From: Mycolicibacterium lutetiense
GTDB taxonomy: Bacteria; Actinomycetota; Actinomycetes; Mycobacteriales; Mycobacteriaceae
Assembly: GCF_017876775.1 (NCBI RefSeq)
Contig: NZ_JAGIOP010000001.1
Span: forward strand, 1,426,001 to 1,490,000
Length of the DNA stretch: 64,000 bases
Direction: 5' to 3'
Shown here piece by piece: positions 1 through 10,224 of this stretch (its first letter is position 1; each line of letters starts with the position of its first letter). The notes beneath the pieces were generated by a model. The model saw nothing but the letters and a program-made list of their open reading frames with translations. It was not told where the DNA came from and searched no databases. Both the position numbers and the translations under genes were made by a program.

Positions 1-285
1 GAGCGTCCTCACCTCGCAGCCGGCCACCGTCAGACCCAACGCGGCCCACGCCCGCTGAACGTCTTCCAGCGGGATGTCGATCTCGGCGGCCACGTCGGCC
101 AGACAGTATTCCGGTGGTCCTGACCACTGCAGGACATCCCCGGCCAGTCCGAACAACCGGCCCCGGGACTCTGCCTCGATCATCTGCTCGGCGGTGAAAC
201 CCAACCCGTCCAGGTACTCGATGAGCGGGGCGCGCCCATGCGCGTCGGTGACCCCCGCGGCAGCCAGCGCATCGAAATCGACCAC
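1..285 (-). CDS. Adenylate cyclase, N-terminal part (cut by window edge)
   Basis: The reverse strand reads as an open frame from GTG at 285 out of the window, giving 95 residues that begin VVDFDALAAAG and contain YLDGLGFTAEQM and GRLFGLAGDVL. From memory this matches the N-terminal regulatory region of the Rv2212-type class III adenylate cyclase, which makes cAMP from ATP. That gene also sits head-to-head with gcvT in M. tuberculosis. An in-frame stop lies just upstream (TAA at 340-342), so the start must fall between it and 285. GTG 285 is the only common start codon there. The catalytic domain is outside the window, so activity cannot be judged. Confidence 0.75.
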   Translation of the reverse strand, partial: MVDFDALAAAGVTDAHGRAPLIEYLDGLGFTAEQMIEAESRGRLFGLAGDVLQWSGPPEYCLADVAAEIDIPLEDVQRAWAALGLTVAGCEVRTL

Positions 286-340
286 CAGACCAGTGTGCAG
301 TTTGATGGTGTGATTGCGCGGGCAGATTGCGCCCGCAGAT

Positions 341-346
341 TAGGGT
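341..346 (+). promoter_or_regulatory. Putative -10 box of a leaderless gcvT transcript
   Basis: TAGGGT fits the mycobacterial -10 pattern TANNNT and ends 7 nt before the GTG used for gcvT. No clear Shine-Dalgarno stands before that GTG, so the mRNA may start at the codon itself. Confidence 0.4.
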
Positions 347-353
347 TGGGGCC

Positions 354-1451
354 GTGAGTGACGACCTGCTGCACGGACCGCTGGAAGACCGCCACCGCGA
401 ACTGGGAGCCAGTTTCGCCGAATTCGGTGGCTGGCTGATGCCGGTGTCCTACGCCGGGACCGTCGCCGAGCACACTGCCACCCGCGACACCGTTGGCCTG
501 TTCGACGTCAGCCACCTCGGAAAGGCCCTGGTCAAAGGGCCCGGTGCGGCCGCCTACGTCAACTCGGCATTCACCAACGACCTGAACCGGATCGGACCGG
601 GCAAGGCGCAGTACACCCTGTGCTGCACCGAAACGGGCGGCGTGATCGATGACCTGATCGCCTACTACGTCTCCGACGACGAGATCTTCCTGGTGCCCAA
701 CGCCGCCAACACCGCCGCGGTCGTCGCCGAACTGAAAAAGCATGCTCCCGACGGGCTCACCATCACCGACGAGCACCGCTCATATGCGGTGCTGGCGGTG
801 CAGGGGCCGAAATCCACCGAGGTGCTGGAGGCACTGGGGCTACCCACCGAGATGGACTACATGGGTTACGTCGACGCGGAGTACGACGGCGTGTTCGTAC
901 GGGTCTGCCGCACCGGCTACACCGGCGAACACGGCTATGAGCTGCTGCCGGCCTGGGACCGCGCCGGCGTCGTGTTCGACGCCCTGGTGGCGGCGGTGCG
1001 CGCGGCCGGCGGCGAACCCGCAGGCCTGGGCGCCCGCGACACGCTGCGCACCGAGATGGGCTACCCGCTGCACGGCCACGAGCTGTCGCTGGACATCTCA
1101 CCGCTGCAGGCCCGCTGCGGCTGGGCGATCGGCTGGAAGAAGGACGCGTTCTGGGGACGCGATGCGTTGCTGGCCGAGAAGCAGGCCGGCCCGGCCCGAG
1201 TGCTGCGCGGCCTCAAAGCGGTCGGTCGCGGGGTCTTGCGCGCCGATCTCGCGGTGCTCGACGGGGACACCCGGATCGGCACCACGACGTCGGGGACGTT
1301 CTCGCCGTCACTGAAAGTCGGTATCGCACTGGCCCTCATCGACACCGCCCACGACATTGCCGACGGACAGCACGTGAGCGTGGACGTCCGTGGCCGCGCT
1401 GTCGAATGCGAGGTGGTGAAGCCGCCGTTTGTGGCCGCGAAAACACGTTAG
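354..1451 (+). CDS. gcvT: Aminomethyltransferase, glycine cleavage T protein
   Basis: This 365-residue protein is the T protein of the glycine cleavage system. It transfers the one-carbon unit from the aminomethyl-lipoyl H protein to tetrahydrofolate and releases ammonia. It carries the family signatures [19 protein letters not shown] (catalytic Asp region near residue 99) and [14 protein letters not shown], and ends in the C-terminal barrel motif GRAVECEVV. The length is normal. An in-frame TTG at 327 exists, but GTG 354 gives the family N-terminus and follows a -10-like TAGGGT. gcvH and gcvP are not in the window. ilvE starts 22 bp downstream on the same strand but appears to have its own promoter. 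Confidence 0.95.
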   Translation: MSDDLLHGPLEDRHRELGASFAEFGGWLMPVSYAGTVAEHTATRDTVGLFDVSHLGKALVKGPGAAAYVNSAFTNDLNRIGPGKAQYTLCCTETGGVIDDLIAYYVSDDEIFLVPNAANTAAVVAELKKHAPDGLTITDEHRSYAVLAVQGPKSTEVLEALGLPTEMDYMGYVDAEYDGVFVRVCRTGYTGEHGYELLPAWDRAGVVFDALVAAVRAAGGEPAGLGARDTLRTEMGYPLHGHELSLDISPLQARCGWAIGWKKDAFWGRDALLAEKQAGPARVLRGLKAVGRGVLRADLAVLDGDTRIGTTTSGTFSPSLKVGIALALIDTAHDIADGQHVSVDVRGRAVECEVVKPPFVAAKTR

Positions 1452-1461
1452 CCTCGGGCGA

Positions 1462-1467
1462 TACAAT
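1462..1467 (+). promoter_or_regulatory. Putative -10 box of a leaderless ilvE transcript
   Basis: TACAAT is a near-consensus -10 element placed exactly 6 nt before the ilvE ATG at 1474. The upstream stretch, which overlaps the end of gcvT, has no Shine-Dalgarno. No convincing -35 was seen. Confidence 0.5.
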
Positions 1468-1473
1468 CGCTGC

Positions 1474-2592
1474 ATGACTAGCGGCCAACTCGAGTTCACG
1501 GTTTCAGCCAACGCGAATCCGGCGACCGATGCGGTACGCGAATCGATCTTGGCCAACCCGGGTTTTGGCAAATTCCACACCGACCACATGGTGGCCATCG
1601 ACTACACCGCCGGGCAGGGCTGGCACAACGCACAGGTGATCCCGTACGGGCCGATCGAGCTCGATCCCTCGGCCATCGTGCTGCACTACGCGCAGGAAGT
1701 GTTCGAAGGACTCAAGGCCTACCGGTGGGCGGACGGCTCGATCGTGTCGTTCCGGCCGGAGTCCAACGCGGCGCGACTGCGTACCTCCTCACGGCGGTTG
1801 GCCATCCCGGAACTTCCCGAGGACGTGTTCATCGAATCGCTGCGCCAGCTCATCGCGGTCGACGAGAAGTGGGTGCCCGAGGCCGGTGGGGAAGAGTCGC
1901 TGTACCTGCGGCCGTTCGTGATCGCCACCGAACCGGGGCTGGGCGTGCGTCCCGCCAACGAATACCGCTACCTGGTGATCGGCTCGCCGGCCGGGGCGTA
2001 CTTCAAGGGCGGCATCAAGCCGGTCAGCGTGTGGCTGTCACACGAGTACGTGCGCGCCTCACCCGGCGGTACCGGTGCCGCCAAGTTCGGTGGCAACTAC
2101 GCGGCCTCGCTGCTCGCGCAGGCGCAGGCCGCCGACAACGGGTGCGACCAGGTGGTGTGGCTGGACGCGCTTGAGCGTCGCTACGTCGAGGAGATGGGCG
2201 GGATGAACCTGTTCTTCGTCTTCGGCAGCGGCGGTACGGCCCGGCTCGTCACCCCGGAGCTGTCCGGTTCGCTGCTGCCGGGAATCACACGAGATTCCTT
2301 GCTGCAGTTGGCCACCGACGCCGGCTTCGCGGTCGAAGAACGCAAGATCGACGTCGCCGAATGGCAGAAGAAGGCCGCCGCCGGCGAGATCACCGAGGTG
2401 TTCGCCTGCGGGACGGCCGCGGTGATCACCCCGGTGTCGAGGGTCAAATACGGCAGCTCCGATTCGCCGGAAGAGTTCACCATCGCCGACGGGCAGCCCG
2501 GCGAGATCACCATGGCCCTGCGCGACACCCTGACCGGGATCCAGCGGGGCACCTTCGCCGATACCCACGGCTGGATGGCCCGGCTGAACTAG
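1474..2592 (+). CDS. ilvE: Branched-chain amino acid aminotransferase
   Basis: This 372-residue fold-type IV PLP enzyme carries out the last step of leucine, isoleucine and valine synthesis and the first step of their breakdown, using glutamate as amino donor. The cofactor lysine is K204 in [33 protein letters not shown] and [12 protein letters not shown] are the other family blocks. The length matches the mycobacterial enzyme. ATG 1474 is chosen because it follows a TACAAT box by 6 nt, and an upstream TTG in frame would overlap gcvT. The downstream gene cobS is convergent. Confidence 0.96.
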   Translation: MTSGQLEFTVSANANPATDAVRESILANPGFGKFHTDHMVAIDYTAGQGWHNAQVIPYGPIELDPSAIVLHYAQEVFEGLKAYRWADGSIVSFRPESNAARLRTSSRRLAIPELPEDVFIESLRQLIAVDEKWVPEAGGEESLYLRPFVIATEPGLGVRPANEYRYLVIGSPAGAYFKGGIKPVSVWLSHEYVRASPGGTGAAKFGGNYAASLLAQAQAADNGCDQVVWLDALERRYVEEMGGMNLFFVFGSGGTARLVTPELSGSLLPGITRDSLLQLATDAGFAVEERKIDVAEWQKKAAAGEITEVFACGTAAVITPVSRVKYGSSDSPEEFTIADGQPGEITMALRDTLTGIQRGTFADTHGWMARLN

Positions 2593-2608
2593 CGGTTGCG
2601 TCTGCTTT

Positions 2609-2654
2609 GTCACGCCAGAGTGGCTGCCGACCTCGAGCGTCACGCCAGCGTGAC
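2609..2654. repeat. Duplicated GTCACGCCAG with a perfect hairpin between ilvE and cobS
   Basis: GTCACGCCAG occurs at 2609-2618 and again 30 bp later at 2639-2648. The second copy extends into a perfect inverted repeat, GTCACGC-CA-GCGTGAC (2639-2654). It lies in the 122-bp space between two convergent genes and could help end transcription, but there is no T-tract. Confidence 0.5.
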
Positions 2655-2714
2655 AACCGGGCGCGGTGTCGCGAATGCCGGGGATGGGCGTGACGGCAGC
2701 GAGGCGTCAGCAGG

Positions 2715-3440
2715 TCAGCGAATCGCCAAACCGAGCGCCGTCAGCGTCGTCGTCACCTCGACGGCGGCACCCAACACGTCGCCGGTGATGCCGCCGAACC
2801 GCCGCACGCAGTGGGCGACCAGCAGCACCGAACAGCCCACCGCCACCAACACCACGACCGGGCCCTGCCACATCCGTGCGCCGGCCCACGCGGCCGTCGC
2901 GGCGACGGCGATCACCCACGCGGCCACCACGGCCATCGGTTGACTGCCCGCCACGGCACCACCCAATGAGCTGCCGGCCGCCGCGGGCACTGAACGGCGG
3001 CAGGCGACGACTGCCGCAACGCGGCCGGCGGTGACGGCGACGACGATCGCTACCGCGTCGAGCTGGGCGAATGCCATTGTCTGACAACCGATCACCACGA
3101 TCACCGCGGCGACGCCGAATGGTCCGGCCGAACCGTCCCGCATAACCGCCAGCGCCCGCTCCGGAGGGCCGTAACACCCCAGACCGTCCACGGTGTCGCA
3201 GAACCCGTCGATGTGCAGCCCGCGGGTGGCCAGCAGAAGTACGGCCACCGCCAGCAGGCCGGGCAGTGCAGTACCGGTGCCGAAGGCCCACTGGCCACCG
3301 GCCACCACCGCGGCCGCCAGCGCGCCGAGCGTCAGGCCGACCACCGGCAGGGCGGTGAGCGCTCCGCGGCCGATGCCGGCCGACGTTCTCACCGGTAGCA
3401 CCGTGCCGAACGCGAAGGCCCCGCCGAGCGCGGAAATCAT
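2715..3440 (-). CDS. cobS: Adenosylcobinamide-GDP ribazoletransferase (cobalamin synthase)
   Basis: This integral membrane protein of 241 residues is almost wholly hydrophobic. It joins adenosylcobinamide-GDP to alpha-ribazole (or its phosphate), the final assembly step of cobalamin. The family signature near residues 90-110 is visible as [19 protein letters not shown], with the acidic residues that bind Mg, followed by DGSAGPFGV. Its ATG overlaps the cobT stop in an ATGA, so it is the last gene of cobU-cobT-cobS and is probably translationally coupled. The length is typical. Confidence 0.93.
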   Translation of the reverse strand: MISALGGAFAFGTVLPVRTSAGIGRGALTALPVVGLTLGALAAAVVAGGQWAFGTGTALPGLLAVAVLLLATRGLHIDGFCDTVDGLGCYGPPERALAVMRDGSAGPFGVAAVIVVIGCQTMAFAQLDAVAIVVAVTAGRVAAVVACRRSVPAAAGSSLGGAVAGSQPMAVVAAWVIAVAATAAWAGARMWQGPVVVLVAVGCSVLLVAHCVRRFGGITGDVLGAAVEVTTTLTALGLAIR

Positions 3441-4507
3441 GATGTTGATTCAGGCGGTCCGGCCACTGCAGCCTCATCGAAGGTGGCCATCGAGGCCAGG
3501 GTGGCGATCGCGGCCCGCAGGATCGGCAGCGCCACCGCGGCGCCGGTCCCTTCGCCCAGACGCATGCCGAGGTCGATGATCGGTTCCAGCCCCAACTGGG
3601 ACAGCGCAAGGGTGTGGGCCGGTTCGGTCGACCGATGGCCGGCCTGCCACCACGCCTGCGCGCCCGGTGCCAGGTTCTCGGCCACCAGGGCCGCGGCCGT
3701 CACCACCAAGCCGTCCAGCAGAACCGGGGTGCGCCGCACCGCGGCCTGGGCCAGGAACCCGGCGATCGCGGCCAGGTCGGCGCCGCCGCACATCCGCAAC
3801 AGGCCCAGCGGATCGGCGGTCACGGTGCGGGCCCGGTACAGCGCGTCGCGCACTGCGCCGGTCTTGCGCATCCAGCCGAGATCGTCGATGCCGGTGCCGC
3901 GGCCCACGACGACGACGGGTTCGGCGCCGGTCAGTGCCGCCACCAAAGTTGTTGCAGCCGTGGTATTTCCGATTCCCATATCGCCGGCGATGAGCAGGTC
4001 CGCTCCGGCGTCGATCTCCTCGTCGGCGATCTGGCGGCCGGCGTTGACCGCCGCCACCGTCTCCTCGGCGCTGAGTGCATCTTCGACCGCGATGTTGCCG
4101 GAGCTGCGGCGCACCTTGTGGGCGCCGATCGCGGGAGACAGCGGTTGATCGCAGTCGACGGCGATGTCGGCGACCCGCACGGTGGCCCCGGCCACCTCGG
4201 CCAGCACGTTGATCGCGGCCCCGCCGGCGTCGAAGTTGGCCACCATCTGGCCGGTCACTGCGGACGGGAACGCCGAAACCCCCGCGGCGGTGACCCCATG
4301 GTCGGCCGCGAAGACCACGACGCGGGCCCGGGTGAGCGCCCGCGGCGGGCATACGCCCTGGCACGAGGCGGCCCAGGCCGCGAGGTCTTCCAGTCGGCCG
4401 AGGGAACCGGGCGGTTTGGTGAGCCGGGCCTGACGGGCCCGCGCCGCCGCGGCCGCCTCGGCGTCCGGGGCGGTGACCGGGGCGAAGACCGGATCCAATT
4501 CCGTCAT
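3437..4507 (-). CDS. cobT: Nicotinate-nucleotide:dimethylbenzimidazole phosphoribosyltransferase
   Basis: This 356-residue cytosolic enzyme activates dimethylbenzimidazole with nicotinate mononucleotide to give alpha-ribazole phosphate, the lower ligand used by CobS. Family blocks include [24 protein letters not shown] and [12 protein letters not shown]. The last contains E319, which lines up with the known catalytic glutamate (E317 of the Salmonella enzyme). A longer frame upstream exists, but ATG 4507 overlaps the cobU stop by 4 bp, the arrangement seen again at the cobT-cobS joint. Confidence 0.95.
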   Translation of the reverse strand: MTELDPVFAPVTAPDAEAAAAARARQARLTKPPGSLGRLEDLAAWAASCQGVCPPRALTRARVVVFAADHGVTAAGVSAFPSAVTGQMVANFDAGGAAINVLAEVAGATVRVADIAVDCDQPLSPAIGAHKVRRSSGNIAVEDALSAEETVAAVNAGRQIADEEIDAGADLLIAGDMGIGNTTAATTLVAALTGAEPVVVVGRGTGIDDLGWMRKTGAVRDALYRARTVTADPLGLLRMCGGADLAAIAGFLAQAAVRRTPVLLDGLVVTAAALVAENLAPGAQAWWQAGHRSTEPAHTLALSQLGLEPIIDLGMRLGEGTGAAVALPILRAAIATLASMATFDEAAVAGPPESTS

Positions 4508-5034
4508 GACGGCTCCTTCACCGTGAGCGGGTGGCCGGCCACGACCAGCACCACGCGGTCGCACACTGCGGCCAGGCGCTGATTGACCGTGCCCAGTTCA
4601 TCCGCGAACCGGCGTCCCGCCTCGGTCGCGGGGACCACGGTCAGTCCGACCTCCGGACTCACCAACACCAGGGGAGCGGCGAACGCATCCACCGCCTGAA
4701 CGAGGGCGTCGACTTCGGGGCCCACCGGTGTTCCGGTCCAGGCATCCAGGCGGTCCATGGTCGCGGTGAGCCAGCCACCGATGTCGTCGACGAGCGTTGC
4801 GGTGCCCGGTGCTCCACCCAGATCGGCGGCCAGGTCCGTCGTTTCCACGGTGCCCCAATGCCCGGGGCGGCGGGCCCGATGCGCGCTGATCCGGCCGGCC
4901 CAGGCCGCGTCGTCGTCGGCGGCGCGACCGGTGGCCACGTAACGGACCGGCGCCCCTTCGGCGGTGTGCGCAATGGCCGATTCGGCCCACTGGGACTTAC
5001 CCGATCGGATACCGCCGAGCACCAGGGTGCGCAC
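4504..5034 (-). CDS. cobU: Adenosylcobinamide kinase / adenosylcobinamide-phosphate guanylyltransferase
   Basis: This bifunctional enzyme of 176 residues phosphorylates adenosylcobinamide and then adds GMP to give the GDP form used by CobS. The P-loop is GGIRSGKS at residues 7-14. The histidine that should carry GMP is probably H52 in [24 protein letters not shown] is the later conserved block. It is the first gene of the cobU-cobT-cobS operon. GTG 5034 is the start. No cobalamin riboswitch was recognised in the 23 bp before it, so transcription may come through from the DUF3043 gene upstream. Confidence 0.94.
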   Translation of the reverse strand: MRTLVLGGIRSGKSQWAESAIAHTAEGAPVRYVATGRAADDDAAWAGRISAHRARRPGHWGTVETTDLAADLGGAPGTATLVDDIGGWLTATMDRLDAWTGTPVGPEVDALVQAVDAFAAPLVLVSPEVGLTVVPATEAGRRFADELGTVNQRLAAVCDRVVLVVAGHPLTVKEPS

Positions 5035-5057
5035 TCGTCAGGCCGCCTGGAACGGCA

Positions 5058-5729
5058 TCAAGAGATCTTGTCGCCGCGCTCGACCACCGGTCGTGGTGCC
5101 CGCATACGACGCAGCTGCGATGCCCGGCTGGCCGCGTAAAGTCCCAGCTTCCAACCACTTTCGGTGTTGTCAGGGAACTTGTCATCCACCATGCGGTTCA
5201 CCTTGCGGCCGACGAGCACGCCGTCGACCAGCATGATGACCACCAGGATCAGCATCGCGTAGGACAGGATCTGCTGGAACTTCAGCGATGGCAGCGCCAG
5301 CATGAAGAAGATCATGGCCAGCGCCGCAGGCATGAACAGGCCGAGCACGTTGCGGCGGGAGTCGACGACGTCACGGACGTAGCGGCGAACCGGGCCCTTG
5401 TCGCGGGGCAGCAGGTAGGACTCGTCGCCGGCCATCATCTTCTCGCGGCGATCGCTCATGTCGGCCCGGCGGGTGAGACGCTCGATCTTGCGCTCTTCCT
5501 TCGACAACTTCGGCCCGCGCAGTTCCTTGCGCCGCGCCCGCGCTTCGGCGGAGGTCAGCGGAGCCGGGGCCACCGGCCCGCGTCGTTTGGTGGCGTCGTT
5601 GCGCTTGGGCGTCGGCCTGCCCTTGGGCGCGGTGCCCGCCGTTGATTCTGCGGACCCGCCCGCGCTCGTGACCTCGTCGGTCCCGGCAGGTTCGCCTTCG
5701 TTGTCGTTCTTACGGCCCAGCAGCTTCAC
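5058..5729 (-). CDS. DUF3043 membrane protein (Rv2206-like)
   Basis: This 223-residue protein has a long charged N-terminus (residues 1-120, rich in K, R, E, S and P) followed by two membrane segments, LFMPAALAMIFFMLALPSL and ILSYAMLILVVIMLVDGVLV. A cytoplasmic tail ends GDKIS. Actinobacterial DUF3043 proteins have no known function. GTG 5729 is preferred over a start further out because a -10-like TAGCCT ends 7 nt before it. It lies 23 bp upstream of cobU on the same strand, so it may share a transcript with cobalamin genes, though nothing in its sequence suggests a role there. Confidence 0.85.
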   Translation of the reverse strand: MKLLGRKNDNEGEPAGTDEVTSAGGSAESTAGTAPKGRPTPKRNDATKRRGPVAPAPLTSAEARARRKELRGPKLSKEERKIERLTRRADMSDRREKMMAGDESYLLPRDKGPVRRYVRDVVDSRRNVLGLFMPAALAMIFFMLALPSLKFQQILSYAMLILVVIMLVDGVLVGRKVNRMVDDKFPDNTESGWKLGLYAASRASQLRRMRAPRPVVERGDKIS

Positions 5730-5736
5730 GACTGCC

Positions 5737-5742
5737 AGGCTA
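5737..5742 (-). promoter_or_regulatory. Putative -10 box for the DUF3043 gene
   Basis: On the reverse strand TAGCCT is followed by 7 nt and then the GTG at 5729. There is no Shine-Dalgarno, consistent with a leaderless mRNA that could extend into cobUTS. Confidence 0.35.
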
Positions 5743-5906
5743 CTGCCCGCCGTAGGGGGCCCGGCCACATGCCCCGGCCTGTGGATAAGTCGGGAATAGC
5801 GTCGGAACAAGGTACCGTTGAGGTAGTAGACGCGTGGTACACCCGCGCGTTTCCGGAGGACTTCAGCTGTACCGGCATCGGAGATGCCCAGGGCTTAGGG
5901 AGAGCT

Positions 5907-6263
5907 ATGACTGTTCAGGACGCCACTTCCACCGAAACCCACGGTGCGACCCTGTCCGATGCTGCGGCGACGAAGGCGAAGGCGCTGCTGGACCAGGAAG
6001 GCCGCGACGACCTCGCGCTGCGTATCGCGGTGCAGCCGGGCGGCTGCGCCGGCCTGCGCTACAACTTGTTCTTCGACGACCGCACCCTCGACGGTGACCT
6101 CAACGCCGAGTTCGGCGGCGTGAGGCTGGTCGTGGACCGGATGAGCGCGCCGTATATCCAGGGCGCCACCATCGACTTCGTCGACTCCATCGAGAAGCAG
6201 GGCTTCACGATCGACAACCCGAACGCCACCGGCTCCTGCGCCTGCGGCGACTCCTTCAACTGA
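5907..6263 (+). CDS. A-type iron-sulfur carrier (HesB/IscA/ErpA family)
   Basis: This small 118-residue protein receives or delivers Fe-S clusters. The three ligand cysteines of the family are present: C47 in QPGGCAGLRYN and C111/C113 in GSCACGDSF. ATG 5907 follows a GGGAGAG ribosome site at good distance and gives the family length. A longer in-frame reading upstream is not needed. No other Fe-S assembly gene is beside it, so which client enzymes it serves cannot be read from context. The respiratory Rieske protein and heme-copper genes nearby may be coincidental neighbours. Confidence 0.92.
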   Translation: MTVQDATSTETHGATLSDAAATKAKALLDQEGRDDLALRIAVQPGGCAGLRYNLFFDDRTLDGDLNAEFGGVRLVVDRMSAPYIQGATIDFVDSIEKQGFTIDNPNATGSCACGDSFN

Positions 6264-6283
6264 CGTGAGCTGACGCCCAGCGG

Positions 6284-6910
6284 TCAAAACAGGCCGCTGG
6301 TGCGCAGCACATACGAGCACACCAGAATGTGCTCGTTCTTCCCGTCCCTCTGCACCAGTAGCTGCGCCACGCCCTGCTGTTCCTCATTCATCGGGCGTTG
6401 TCCGCGTGCGGACCCGCTGGCCGGCGCCACCCGCATGGTGAACAGCACCTGGGTTTGGGTGGCCGACCACGGCACGTTCATGTCGATGGCTGTCACCTCG
6501 ACATGGCTGAACTGCTTGCGGAATGCGTCGCTGGCCAGACTGGCCACCGCGAGGTCAGCCCGACGGTCCTTGACCCCGTCGTACAACCCGCACAGGGTGT
6601 GCCGCGCGATCGTTTCGCCGTCCCCGTCGATCAGTGCGTCCAGGTATTCCTGGATCGCGGCCTTCGCCTGCGCGTCGGAGACCACCACCGGTGCCGAAGC
6701 TCCGCGGCGGCCGGTGACCAGCACCGCGGTGAGCACACCTCCCAGCGCCGCCACCACCAGCAGGGCGGCCAGAATTTTCGGCCAGCGCCGCCGCTTCGGG
6801 TAGGGCACCGGTGGCGGCAGTGTCCCGGGGTAGGCAGACGGCGCGGTCGGCGCCGGTTGGGGATACTGCTGCGGCGGAATCTGCTCGGGGTACTGGTAGG
6901 AACCAGTCAT
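6284..6910 (-). CDS. Membrane-anchored secreted protein (Rv2203-like)
   Basis: This 208-residue protein has a Pro/Gln/Tyr-rich cytoplasmic head (residues 1-40), one membrane segment (WPKILAALLVVAALGGVLTAVLV) and an extracytoplasmic domain of about 140 residues. That domain resembles the DUF4878/NTF2-like exports of mycobacteria (AKAAIQEYLDALIDGDGETI). ATG 6910 is preceded by GGGGAGCG. Two cysteines, in HTLCGLYDG and HILVCSYV, could form a disulfide. The function is unknown. It converges on the Fe-S carrier gene and diverges from adoK. Confidence 0.85.
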   Translation of the reverse strand: MTGSYQYPEQIPPQQYPQPAPTAPSAYPGTLPPPVPYPKRRRWPKILAALLVVAALGGVLTAVLVTGRRGASAPVVVSDAQAKAAIQEYLDALIDGDGETIARHTLCGLYDGVKDRRADLAVASLASDAFRKQFSHVEVTAIDMNVPWSATQTQVLFTMRVAPASGSARGQRPMNEEQQGVAQLLVQRDGKNEHILVCSYVLRTSGLF

Positions 6911-7070
6911 CAAATGACGCTCCCCGCGTGATCTGGAGGTGGGTCAGCCGTCTACGGTGACCGGGAATACGGTTATACGCAGGTTAGCGCAACCCGCGAA
7001 GTGCGACCGTGCGTGCAGATCGCCAAAAGACTTGCGCGGGTACTGTTATGTAGCCGACTTAACGAAATGA

Positions 7071-8060
<990 letters not shown>

Positions 8061-8098
8061 CCTGCCGAACAGTCACCCGCAAGCGGGTGGAGCCCCCA

Positions 8099-8138
8099 GC
8101 AAAACTGCCCCAAAACCACGGTTTTGGGGCAGTTTTGC
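8099..8138. terminator. Bidirectional terminator between adoK and asnB
   Basis: Two perfect 19-nt arms (8099-8117 and 8120-8138) are separated by only two bases. The arms carry an A-run on the left and a T-run on the right, so the hairpin ends in Ts on either strand. It sits between two convergent stops. Confidence 0.85.
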
Positions 8139-8150
8139 GTCTGCTCGCGC

Positions 8151-10118
8151 CTAGAGCTGTACCGGGTAGTGCGGTTCGGAGATCTGCGGGGTCACGCTGT
8201 GCTCGACGAAGATGGCGTGCCACAGCATGAAGATCAGCACGGTCCACAGCCGGCGGCTGTGATCGCTGACGCCGCTGCGGTGCTCGTCGAGCATGGTGCG
8301 GACCACGGACCGATCGATCAGGGCGTCGGTTTGGGAGGACGCCGTCATGGCGTACGCCCAGTCCATCAGCTCGCCGGCGCGCAGCCAATGCCGGATCGGC
8401 ACCGGGAAGCCCAGCTTCGGGCGGTTCAGCACGTGGGGCGGAATGATCGGCTCCAGTGCGCGGCGCAGTGCGTACTTGGTCGTCGAGCGGGTGATCTTCT
8501 GATCGACCGGCAGCCGGGAGGCCACCGCGAAAACCTCTGGGTCCAGGAACGGCACCCGCAGTTCCAGCGAGTTGGCCATGGTGATCTTGTCGGCCTTGAC
8601 CAGGATGTCGCCCCGCAGCCAGGTGAACAGGTCGATATGCTGCATCCGGGCGACCGGATCCCAGCCGCGCGATTCGGCGTACAGCGGACCGGTGACGTCG
8701 GTGTGCGTCCATTCCGGCCGGAAGCCCGGCAGTACCGCCCGTAGCTGCTCATCGGAGAAGCTACGGGCATTGCCGTAGTACCGCTCCTCGAGCGTCAGCG
8801 AACCGCGGTGCAGCAGACTCTTGCCGCGCATCCCCTCCGGCAGCGGTTTGGACGCCTTGCCCAGCGACTTGCGCACCGGCCCCGGCAGGTAGTCGAAAGG
8901 CCTCAGGGACAACGGTTCCCGGTAGATCGTGTAACCGCCGAACAACTCGTCGGCACCCTCGCCGGACAGCACCACCTTCACGTGCTTGCGGGCCTCGCGG
9001 GCGATGAAGAACAGCGGCACCAGGGCCGGGTCGGCCACCGGTTCGTCCAGATACCAGACGATCTCGGGCAACGCCTCGACGAACTCCGCCTGGCTGACGA
9101 CCTTGGTGACATGCCGGGCGCCGATGGCTTCCGCGGACGCGACGGCCACGTCCACCTCGGAGAAGCCCTCGCGTTCGAATCCGGTGGTGAATGTGATCAG
9201 CCGGGGATTGTGGCGCATCGCCAGCGCCGCGGTCGCCGTCGAGTCGATGCCGCCGGACAGGAAGGCGCCGACGGTCACATCGGCCCGCATGTGTTTGGCG
9301 ACGGAATCTTCCAGGGCGGCGGTGATCTCGTCGTAGCGGGACTGCTCGGCACCCTTGACGAACGGCACCGCATTGAATTTCGGCACGAAGTAGCGGGTCA
9401 CCTCGGGACGGCCACCCGGCTTCAACCGTGCATAGCTGCCTGATTCCAGCCGGCGGATACCGCGGTGCAGCGTCTCGGGTTCGGGCACGTACTGCAGCAC
9501 GGTGTAGTGCTGCACGGCCCGCTCGTCGATGCCCAGGTCGAGTCCCAGCAGATCAGCCAGGTCCAGCAGGCACTTCTTCTCGCTGCCCACCGCGGTGCCG
9601 CCCGGCCCGGTGGCCATGAACAGTGGCTTGATGCCGAACGGATCCCTGGCGCAGAACAATTCACGCTCGACGGTGTCCCACACCGCGAACGCGAACATGC
9701 CGCGCAGTCGGCTCAGTGCGCCGGCGCCCCAGTGGTGGTAGGCCGCGACGATGGCCTCGCCGTCACCGTCGGTGTGAAATACCGCACCGAACTCCGCGCG
9801 CAGCTCCTCACGCAATTCCAGATAGTTGTAGATCTCACCGTTGAAGACGAGCGCGTAACGGTCCGGCGCCTCTGCGGGTCCCCAGCGCAACGGCTGGTGA
9901 CTGTGCGCGATATCGATGATCGACAACCGGTTGAAACCGAGCACCACGGCGGCGTCGCCGCTGGTATCCGCCCACGTCCCGGGCTCGTCGGGGCCCCGGT
10001 GACGCATCAGGTGGGAAGCGCCCGCCACCGCGTCGACCAGCTGCGATCCGGCGTCGGGGGAGACATCACCCCGGGAGGATTCGGATGGGTCAGTTACCAA
10101 CGCGAGCAGTCCGCACAC
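8151..10118 (-). CDS. asnB: Asparagine synthetase (glutamine-hydrolysing)
   Basis: This 655-residue enzyme makes asparagine from aspartate, glutamine and ATP. The N-terminal class II amidotransferase domain needs a cysteine at position 2. GTG 10118 places Cys2 directly after the start (VCGLLALV) and is therefore the true start, although the frame stays open upstream. RHRGPDEPG, NGEIYNY and HTDGDGEAI complete that domain. The synthetase half has the pyrophosphate loop SGGIDSTA and GEGADELFGGY. The length agrees with the mycobacterial AsnB. It is transcribed alone, divergent from ctaC. Confidence 0.96.
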   Translation of the reverse strand: MCGLLALVTDPSESSRGDVSPDAGSQLVDAVAGASHLMRHRGPDEPGTWADTSGDAAVVLGFNRLSIIDIAHSHQPLRWGPAEAPDRYALVFNGEIYNYLELREELRAEFGAVFHTDGDGEAIVAAYHHWGAGALSRLRGMFAFAVWDTVERELFCARDPFGIKPLFMATGPGGTAVGSEKKCLLDLADLLGLDLGIDERAVQHYTVLQYVPEPETLHRGIRRLESGSYARLKPGGRPEVTRYFVPKFNAVPFVKGAEQSRYDEITAALEDSVAKHMRADVTVGAFLSGGIDSTATAALAMRHNPRLITFTTGFEREGFSEVDVAVASAEAIGARHVTKVVSQAEFVEALPEIVWYLDEPVADPALVPLFFIAREARKHVKVVLSGEGADELFGGYTIYREPLSLRPFDYLPGPVRKSLGKASKPLPEGMRGKSLLHRGSLTLEERYYGNARSFSDEQLRAVLPGFRPEWTHTDVTGPLYAESRGWDPVARMQHIDLFTWLRGDILVKADKITMANSLELRVPFLDPEVFAVASRLPVDQKITRSTTKYALRRALEPIIPPHVLNRPKLGFPVPIRHWLRAGELMDWAYAMTASSQTDALIDRSVVRTMLDEHRSGVSDHSRRLWTVLIFMLWHAIFVEHSVTPQISEPHYPVQL

Positions 10119-10224
10119 CGCGCCAGTATGTCTGATCCGGCGGCTCCACGAGACCACCACCCGGGCCGTTGCGCCGGTCGCTCCGCTCCTGTCGCGACGG
10201 CATTCCCGAGTCGCTTCACTCCCG

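Noticed and set aside
5035..5057. Cobalamin riboswitch before cobU
   Set aside because: The gap to the upstream same-strand gene is 23 bp, far too small for a B12 riboswitch, and no B12-box was seen.
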